64,000 nt of DNA from CBDHHC01 sp965263345 (GTDB lineage Bacteria > Pseudomonadota > Alphaproteobacteria > Rhizobiales > CBDHHC01), in the NCBI GenBank assembly GCA_965263345.1, contig CBDHHC010000024.1, forward strand, positions 62,001-126,000, given 5' to 3'. Position 1 is the first letter of the stretch. The number at the start of each line of letters is the position of its first letter. Shown here one piece after another: positions 58,534 through 64,000 of the stretch. The position numbers and the translations under genes are program-made. The notes beneath the pieces were generated by a model. That model worked only from the letters and a program-made list of their open reading frames with translations. It was not told the origin of the DNA and ran no database searches.

Positions 58534-60999
58534 ATGGCGTTTAAAAGAAATATTGATAGGCTTCCAATCATCCCCAAGGGTGCAAAGAAGCATAATGTAA
58601 CATGTCACTATTGCATTGTTGGATGCGGTTATCATGCCTATACCTGGCCCGCTCATAAGCAAGGTGGAACAGATGCTGATGAAAATGTTTTTGGTGTTGA
58701 TTTAAGTGAATCTCAAGGTGCTGATTCAGATGCCTGGTATTCACCTGCAATGTACAATGTGGTGAAACAAGATGGTCAGGATGTGCATATTGTCATTAAG
58801 CCTGACAAAGACTGTGTTGTGAATTCCGGACTTGGCTCTGTGCGCGGGGCCCGTATCGCTGAGATGAGTTACTCTGAAGTGCGCCAAACGCAACAACAGC
58901 GCCTTGTCTCCCCAATGGTCTGGCGCCAAGGTATGAAAACACCAACAAGTTGGGAGGATGCGCTTGATTTAGTAGCACAAGTGACGGCTCGTATTTTGGT
59001 TGACAAAGGTGAAGACGATTTATTCGTTTCCGCTTTTGATCATGGTGGCGCTGGAGGAGGGTATGAGAATACCTGGGGAACTGGCAAACTTTATTTTGAG
59101 TCCATGAAGATCAAAAATATCCGTATTCATAACCGTCCGGCCTATAATTCAGAAGTTCATGCAACTCGTGATATGGGTGTTGGTGAATTGAACAATTGTT
59201 ATGAAGATGCAGAACTTGCAGATACCATTTTTGTGGTAGGGGCAAATTCTCTTGAAACGCAAACCAATTATTTTCTCAATCACTGGGTCCCGAACATGCG
59301 TGGGACAACATTAGACAAAAAGAAAAAGGAAATGCCTGATGAGGCACACGCACCTTGTAAGGTAATAGTCGTTGATCCACGTCGAACAGTAACCTTAAAT
59401 GCATGTGAAATTGAAGCCGGCAAGGAGAATGTTCTGCATCTAGCTATTCAGTCTGGAACGGACCTTGCGCTCTTCAATGCCTTGTTCACATACATAGCTG
59501 ATAAGGGGTGGATTGATAAAGACTTTATCAAAGCCAGTACGAAAGATTTTGAAAAGGCCTTGGCGGATAATAAAACATCTATCGATGAGGCTGCAAAAAT
59601 TTGTGGACTTGATCCAAAAGATATTGTCAAAGCCGCAGAGTGGATCGCAAAGCCAAAAGAAAAAGGCAAACGGCGACGCACCATGTACCCTTATGAAAAA
59701 GGGTTGATTTGGGGGAATGACAATTACCGAACCAATGCTGCTTTGGTAAACCTTGCCTTAGCAACAGGGAATGTGGGGCGGCCAGGTGGCGGTGTGGTTC
59801 GCCTTGGCGGTCATCAGGAAGGCTACGCCCGTCCTGCTGATGGTCATGTCGGTCGTCCTGCAGCATATGTTGATCAGTTGATTATCTCGCGTAAAGGAGG
59901 CGTTCATCATATCTGGGCCTGTGATCATTATAAAACGACCTTAAACGCATCTGAGTTTAAGCGTGTCTATAATGAACGGACTAATATGGTCAAAGCGGCT
60001 ATGGACTCTGTGCCTTCAGGGGATCGTAAAGGGCAGGTTGATGCGATTATGAAAGCCATTGACAATGGTGGGCTTTTTGCCGTCGATGTTGATATTATAC
60101 CCACAAAGATTGGGGAGGCCTGTCATGTTTTATTACCGGCTGCAACATCAGGAGAAATGAACCTGACATCTATGAATGGTGAGCGCCGTATGCGTTTGAC
60201 TGAAAAATATATGGATCCACCAGGACAGTCTTTGCCCGATTGTCTCATCGCAGCACGTCTTGCCAATCATTTGGAACGTGTTCTTCGCAAGATGGGCAAA
60301 GACAAATATGCTGATCAGTTTAAAGGCTATGACTGGAAGACGGAAGAAGACGCCTTTAAAGATGGATATCAAAAAGTTGCAGGCGGTGGAAAGTATGTCA
60401 CCTATGCTGGCCTAAGAGCCATGGGCACCAATGGGTTCCAGGAACCTGCGACAGGTGTAAAGGATGGTAAGATCATTGGGACAAAACGGCTTTATACCGA
60501 TGGGAAGTTCGGAACCAAAGACGGCAAGGCTCATTTTAAATCCTCCAAATGGCGTGGTTTGCAAGCACCAGGAAAAGAGGAACAGAAAAAGTCCTTTAAG
60601 TTTCTCATCAATAATGGACGCGCCAATATAGTTTGGCAGTCAGCTTACCTCGATCAGGATAATGACCTTGTTAAGGATCGCTGGCCATTCCCTTATATAG
60701 AAATGAACCCAGACGATATGAAAAGTCTTGGGGTAAAGGATGGTGATCTGGTTGAAGTCTATAACTCCTCAGGCTCAACGCAGGCCATGGCATATCCAAC
60801 ACCTACAGCCAAACCAGGTGAAACATTTATGCTGTTTGCCTTCCCAACAGGGGTGCAAGGCAATGTGATTAATGCGGGAACCAATGAGTTGATTTTGCCG
60901 AATTATAAACAAACCTGGGCAAATATCAGAAAACTCTCCGATGCACCAAAGAGCACATCCCATGTGTCCTTTAAATCGAAAGAGTATAAGCGCGTGTAA
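58534..60999 (+). CDS. aioA: Arsenite oxidase large (molybdopterin) subunit
   Basis: 821 residues, normal length. Near the N-terminus the 3Fe-4S ligands C-x-x-C-x-x-x-C appear as 'C-H-Y-C-I-V-G-C-G-Y' (about 23-32). The rest carries the DMSO-reductase-family domains for bis-MGD, with 'R-D-M-G-V-G-E-L-N-N' and 'G-N-V-G-R-P-G-G-G' (about 412-420) segments and a C-terminal molydopterin-dinucleotide barrel. It oxidises arsenite to arsenate in the periplasm, exported by the Tat signal of AioB. No aioXSR regulators or cytochrome c gene are present nearby. Confidence 0.96.
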   Translation: MAFKRNIDRLPIIPKGAKKHNVTCHYCIVGCGYHAYTWPAHKQGGTDADENVFGVDLSESQGADSDAWYSPAMYNVVKQDGQDVHIVIKPDKDCVVNSGLGSVRGARIAEMSYSEVRQTQQQRLVSPMVWRQGMKTPTSWEDALDLVAQVTARILVDKGEDDLFVSAFDHGGAGGGYENTWGTGKLYFESMKIKNIRIHNRPAYNSEVHATRDMGVGELNNCYEDAELADTIFVVGANSLETQTNYFLNHWVPNMRGTTLDKKKKEMPDEAHAPCKVIVVDPRRTVTLNACEIEAGKENVLHLAIQSGTDLALFNALFTYIADKGWIDKDFIKASTKDFEKALADNKTSIDEAAKICGLDPKDIVKAAEWIAKPKEKGKRRRTMYPYEKGLIWGNDNYRTNAALVNLALATGNVGRPGGGVVRLGGHQEGYARPADGHVGRPAAYVDQLIISRKGGVHHIWACDHYKTTLNASEFKRVYNERTNMVKAAMDSVPSGDRKGQVDAIMKAIDNGGLFAVDVDIIPTKIGEACHVLLPAATSGEMNLTSMNGERRMRLTEKYMDPPGQSLPDCLIAARLANHLERVLRKMGKDKYADQFKGYDWKTEEDAFKDGYQKVAGGGKYVTYAGLRAMGTNGFQEPATGVKDGKIIGTKRLYTDGKFGTKDGKAHFKSSKWRGLQAPGKEEQKKSFKFLINNGRANIVWQSAYLDQDNDLVKDRWPFPYIEMNPDDMKSLGVKDGDLVEVYNSSGSTQAMAYPTPTAKPGETFMLFAFPTGVQGNVINAGTNELILPNYKQTWANIRKLSDAPKSTSHVSFKSKEYKRV

Positions 61000-61030
61000 A
61001 AGACAACACACACGAAGCTATCATCAGTAG

Positions 61031-61240
61031 GCCACAGAGCATCTCTGATGATGTGTTAAAAGCGCGCTGATATAACGAAATTCGGAAAGGCGGTGAGGGT
61101 CGCCTTTCTTTTCACCCAAAAACTCCCCATGCCACGTCATTTCCAAAGCTTGCGAGCCAATAAGCTGTGCAGGCCTCAAAGCCGACCTGAGCAAACTATT
61201 GGGAACTCATAATGCAGCGGTGATCCTGGCAGTAAACTGA
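61031..61240. repeat. Diverged second copy of the EF-G gene 3' end, copy 2 of direct repeat
   Basis: Starts 31 bases after the aioA stop. The frame encodes P-Q-S-I-S-D-D-V-L-K-A-R and a TGA, matching the EF-G C-terminus, followed by related non-coding sequence. It is a fragment without start. Confidence 0.85.
61086..61110 (+). terminator. Rho-independent terminator after aioA
   Basis: AAAGGCG and CGCCTTT form a 7-bp stem with an eight-base loop, followed by CTTTTC. It is the counterpart of the EF-G terminator within the duplicated fragment and now terminates aioBA. Confidence 0.8.
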
Positions 61241-61415
61241 TCATAGTTTGTTTTTATGCAAAAAAACACATCATGAAAGATGCATGTTGAAGACTAACAT
61301 TCCCCATATGAATAACTAACTTGTTGTGCTAGCATTACAAATTCACCCCGCAAAGTCCGGTGATAAACTTACAAAATTTTTGCTTCACTTGATCTGAATT
61401 CTAAGGAGAAAACTC

Positions 61416-62018
61416 ATGGAGACTTTACAAGCCATTCGAGAGCGCAGAGCCGTCAAACATTATGATCCAGAGTTTGTCATGCCAGAACAAGACAAACAAG
61501 ATCTCTTAGATTTGGCAATACAAGCGCCAACATCGTTTAACATACAAAACTGGCGTTTTGTTTTGGTAGAAGATCATGAGCAAAAACAAAAGCTGCGTGA
61601 AGCTGCATGGGATCAAGCGCAAGTCACAGATGCAGCAATGACATTAGTACTATGCGCAGATCTGAAATCCTGGCAGAAAGAACCTGCAAGATATTGGAAA
61701 GAGGCCCCTCAAGAAGCACAGGATATGCTTATTCCAATGATAGGAACCTTTTATGAGGGCCGTGAGTGGATGCAAAGAGATGAAGCCATGCGATCTGTAG
61801 GTATTGTCGCCCAAACGCTTATGTTAGCAGCCAAAGCAAAAGGCTATGACAGCTGCCCTATGATCGGATTTGATGTTGATCAGGTTGCCCAAATCATAAA
61901 CCTGCCAGAAGATCATGTAATCGGCATGATGGTAGTCATAGGCAAATCCACAAAACCGGCGTGGCCAAAACCAGGACAACTTCCCCTAGATGAGGTTCTT
62001 ATCAAAAACAGTTTCTAA
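61416..62018 (+). CDS. Nitroreductase-family FMN protein
   Basis: 200 residues. It starts 'E-T-L-Q-A-I-R-E-R-R-A-V-K-H-Y', the FMN-binding Arg/Ser start of the family, with 'A-I-Q-A-P-T-S-F-N-I-Q-N-W-R-F' (about 31-45) following. C-terminal 'G-F-D-V-D-Q-V-A' and 'V-V-I-G-K-S' complete the flavin site. It should reduce nitroaromatics, quinones or similar with NAD(P)H. AAGGAG precedes the ATG. It is probably the gene that lay next to the EF-G paralogue before the aio cargo entered. Confidence 0.93.
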   Translation: METLQAIRERRAVKHYDPEFVMPEQDKQDLLDLAIQAPTSFNIQNWRFVLVEDHEQKQKLREAAWDQAQVTDAAMTLVLCADLKSWQKEPARYWKEAPQEAQDMLIPMIGTFYEGREWMQRDEAMRSVGIVAQTLMLAAKAKGYDSCPMIGFDVDQVAQIINLPEDHVIGMMVVIGKSTKPAWPKPGQLPLDEVLIKNSF

Positions 62019-62031
62019 AATCACTCTTTGC

Positions 62032-62056
62032 GGGTAAGGCTTTGTAAGTCTTACCC
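62032..62056 (+). terminator. Hairpin after the nitroreductase gene
   Basis: GGGTAAG and CTTACCC, 7-bp stem, 11-base loop, 13 bases after the stop. No T-run follows, so termination is uncertain. Confidence 0.45.
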
Positions 62057-62108
62057 TATAGGTCTCCTATGTTCACATATAGGTGGATTGAAGACTCATA
62101 TACTCTTA

Positions 62109-62393
62109 TCAAGCAGTCTTTTTACAATGAGTATTGCGTGATGTGGCACCACGAGGTAAGAGACGCCCATTCTTGAAAGCTCTGTCAAGACGACGGTTGC
62201 ATTTACGACGTGCACGATTACAGGCCCATTTTTGCTTAGCTGCGTGACCAACCCCTCTTATACCTGGTATAACACGGCCATCTTTAATCGCTTTATAATA
62301 GCAGCCGGCAGCGCTTGCCGTTGTGGTCTGTGCTGTTAACATAAAACCTGTGCAAGCAATCATGGCACAAGAAAGGATTAATTTTTGAAACAT
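62109..62393 (-). CDS. Small exported basic cysteine-rich protein
   Basis: 94 residues. The signal peptide covers about 1-29 (cleavage after ASA). The mature 65 residues are strongly basic, with four cysteines in 'A-G-C-Y-Y-K', 'W-A-C-N-R-A-R-R-K-C-N-R-R' and near the end. Compact, disulfide-bonded, probably nucleic-acid, membrane or polysaccharide binding. CAGGAGA precedes the ATG. The family is not recognised. Confidence 0.7.
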   Translation of the reverse strand: MFQKLILSCAMIACTGFMLTAQTTTASAAGCYYKAIKDGRVIPGIRGVGHAAKQKWACNRARRKCNRRLDRAFKNGRLLPRGATSRNTHCKKTA

Positions 62394-62584
62394 ATTGTGT
62401 CTCCTGTTATGGTAAGTATTATATCGCTGATGAACAAAGAAATTGCGTCAGCATCAGGAGGTAGTCGAAGAAAAATGTGTACAGGTTCAATTTTTTCTTT
62501 AAATAATTTTAGTTTAATCTATCTGGTATTCCAGTTTGATCTATAATCTATTTAAAAACCCAATAACCTCAAAGAGATCAACAC

Positions 62585-62956
62585 ATGCACCTGACCCATA
62601 GCCCACAAGACCCGGCTGCAGAGCAAATTCAGTTTGATGACTTTTTAAAAGTTGATATACGCATTGGCACGATTACCAAAGCGGAAGATTTTCCAGAAGC
62701 GAGAAAGCCTGCTTTTAAAATATGGGTTGATTTTGGGAGCACGATTGGCATTAAAAAATCCTCAGTCCAAATCACACAAAATTATAATCTCGAAGATTTG
62801 ACAGGAAGACAGGTTGCAGCTGTCGTGAATTTTCCGCCAAGGCAAATTGGAAAATTCATGTCTGAAATTCTCACCCTTGGCTTTCCTGATGAAAATGGAA
62901 ATGTCGTCTTGTTCAAGCCAGACAAACCCACACCAAATGGAAGCCGTCTTTTTTAG
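62585..62956 (+). CDS. csaA: CsaA-like chaperone/tRNA-binding-domain protein
   Basis: 123 residues, an OB-fold tRNA-binding domain. 'V-D-I-R-I-G-T-I-T-K-A-E-D-F-P-E-A-R-K-P-A' (about 25-45), 'G-I-K-K-S-S-V-Q-I-T' and 'A-A-V-V-N-F-P-P-R-Q-I-G' are the CsaA signatures. CsaA aids export of precursor proteins and binds unfolded chains. Length and motifs are typical. Monocistronic. Confidence 0.95.
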   Translation: MHLTHSPQDPAAEQIQFDDFLKVDIRIGTITKAEDFPEARKPAFKIWVDFGSTIGIKKSSVQITQNYNLEDLTGRQVAAVVNFPPRQIGKFMSEILTLGFPDENGNVVLFKPDKPTPNGSRLF

Positions 62957-63070
62957 AGCGTTTCTATGTCATGGGGCGTTTAGAATTCACTTCCCAAACT
63001 TGCAACCCTCAATAGATTATGTTAAATTTTAACAAAAAAACATAAATATGTATCTATGCTGGGGGCTTTC

Positions 63071-64000
63071 GTGTTGCGTATCATCATTTCATTGCTTTTT
63101 GTGTTTGTCGTCTTTCCTAAAACAGCACAAACAAAAGAACCTGACATTGACGCACTTAATGTAAAATTGAGCAACCATTTTCGTGATGGTAATTATGTAG
63201 AAGGCATCAAACTTGCTAAATATATCCATACGCTAACTGTAAAAAAATACGGCAAAGATCACGAACGATTAGGCTCAATCTTAAATAATCTAGGAGCGCT
63301 GCATGCCAGTCAGAGCCTCTATGTTGAAGCTGAATCTTTTTATAAGCAAGCAATAAAAAAACGAGAAAAAGCATTCGGATCGACCCATGAATCTGTCGGG
63401 ATTAGTATCAATAATTTAGCCAGATTATATAATCAACAAGGCCGTTATGCCGAGGCCGAACCGCTTTATAAGCGTGCTTTGAGCATATTTGAAAAAGAAT
63501 ATGGTGCAGTCCATAAACTCGCTGCACTCAGTTGGAACAATTTGGCAAGTTTATATGTCATGCAAAGGCGCTATAAAGAAGCAGAGCCGATCTTTAAAAA
63601 AGCTTTGAGAATACGTAAAGCAGCACATCACAAAGAGCATAAATCCGTAGCCAGCAGCTTAAATAGTTTGGCTGATATGTACCGTGCGCAAGGTCGTTAT
63701 GATGAAGCAGAACCGCTATATAATCAGGCTCTTAAAATACAAAAAAAAGCACTCAAAGCAGACCACCCCGATTTCGCGAGAAGCTTGAATAATCTAGCAC
63801 GTCTAAAGATCAATCAAGGTCAATATCTCAAAGCAGAACCATTGCTTCAACGTTCTCTAAAATTACGTCAAAAATCCCTCGGCTCAGATCATCTAGATGT
63901 GGCAAGTAGCTTAAACAGTTTAGCAACGCTCTATACACTTCAAAATCGTTATGCAGATGCTGAAAAGCTCTTCAAACGCTCCTTAAAAATACGTGAGAAA
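63071..64000 (+). CDS. Exported tetratricopeptide-repeat protein (partial)
   Basis: The first ~310 residues are visible; the gene runs past the window end. A GTG at 63071 has GGGGG seven bases ahead; an ATG at 63056 is also in frame but would place that run within the gene. The hydrophobic start (to about residue 22, ending K-T-A-Q) is a signal peptide. It is followed by 42-residue TPR units of the kinesin light-chain type ('L-N-N-L-A-x-L-Y-x-x-Q-G-R-Y-x-E-A-E-P-L-Y-K'), at least six. Such repeats bind partner proteins, here in the periplasm or outside. Confidence 0.85.
   Translation, partial: MLRIIISLLFVFVVFPKTAQTKEPDIDALNVKLSNHFRDGNYVEGIKLAKYIHTLTVKKYGKDHERLGSILNNLGALHASQSLYVEAESFYKQAIKKREKAFGSTHESVGISINNLARLYNQQGRYAEAEPLYKRALSIFEKEYGAVHKLAALSWNNLASLYVMQRRYKEAEPIFKKALRIRKAAHHKEHKSVASSLNSLADMYRAQGRYDEAEPLYNQALKIQKKALKADHPDFARSLNNLARLKINQGQYLKAEPLLQRSLKLRQKSLGSDHLDVASSLNSLATLYTLQNRYADAEKLFKRSLKIREK

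Noticed and set aside
1..64000. tRNA, rRNA, riboswitch and integrase genes
   Set aside because: I searched by eye for cloverleaf T-arm motifs, rRNA-like stretches and tyrosine or serine recombinase motifs and found none that stand up.

Overview
The window looks like a piece of a low-GC (about 40% by eye) alphaproteobacterial chromosome, probably marine or at least Gram-negative and free-living. The evidence is an AioBA arsenite oxidase whose Rieske centre lacks the disulfide cysteines (the alphaproteobacterial form), a Tat signal, many Sec signal peptides, two GGDEF proteins, a pentapeptide-repeat family typical of Alphaproteobacteria, and Shine-Dalgarno starts almost everywhere. I see no tRNA or rRNA gene and no CRISPR array. 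Species cannot be named from sequence alone.

Layout. 1-9.4 kb: a GGDEF/EAL protein cut by the window edge, a PcfJ-like protein, a gamma-glutamylcyclotransferase, small exported proteins, DedA and a GAF-GGDEF cyclase. 9.5-12.8 kb: a three-gene minus-strand sugar/polysaccharide operon (Gfo/Idh/MocA oxidoreductase, NAD-dependent epimerase, GT4 glycosyltransferase). 13.3-16.4 kb: two paralogous isochorismatase-fold hydrolases around a CPBP protease. 16.4-19.2 kb: a pentapeptide-repeat gene split in two by an IS3-family (IS407-like) element. 19.3-23.4 kb: cytochrome b561, a Tyr/Lys-rich exported peptide, a transglutaminase-like protein and a two-gene membrane operon. 23.5-24.7 kb: arsH behind a broken arsR. 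25-34.9 kb: alanine dehydrogenase with a divergent Lrp regulator, a bPH protein, cell-wall type exported proteins (L,D-transpeptidase-like, CAP), pdxA, an ArsR/AHSA1 pair divergent from GST/DUF899 across two perfect operators, and a flavodoxin.

35.9-37.0 kb has no protein gene. It holds four tandem copies of one structured unit, arranged as two ~550-bp repeats of an a/b pair. Each copy has a 5' box, a mid hairpin and a 3' hairpin; the b copies end in T-rich terminators. Base changes between copies preserve pairing through G-U pairs that only work in a plus-strand RNA. I read this as an array of four paralogous small RNAs and consider it the most novel item. It converges on a response regulator/histidine kinase pair.

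39.4-52.9 kb: GNAT, CBS, LysR, a large gene broken by three frameshifts, a Crp/Fnr regulator with two matching operators around a DUF2892/YeeE-YeeE sulfur-transport set, and a kinase-OmpA-caspase operon. 53.3-62 kb: an EF-G paralogue with a leader peptide and hairpin, a membrane protein with an Ala-X repeat, aioBA, and a nitroreductase. 62-64 kb: a small exported protein, csaA and a TPR protein cut by the window end.

Two cargo segments (the broken large gene, and the Ala-X protein plus aioBA) are each bracketed by the 3' end of the upstream host gene (lysR, EF-G) and a diverged second copy of that 3' end. This suggests that DNA entered twice by the same kind of gene-end insertion.
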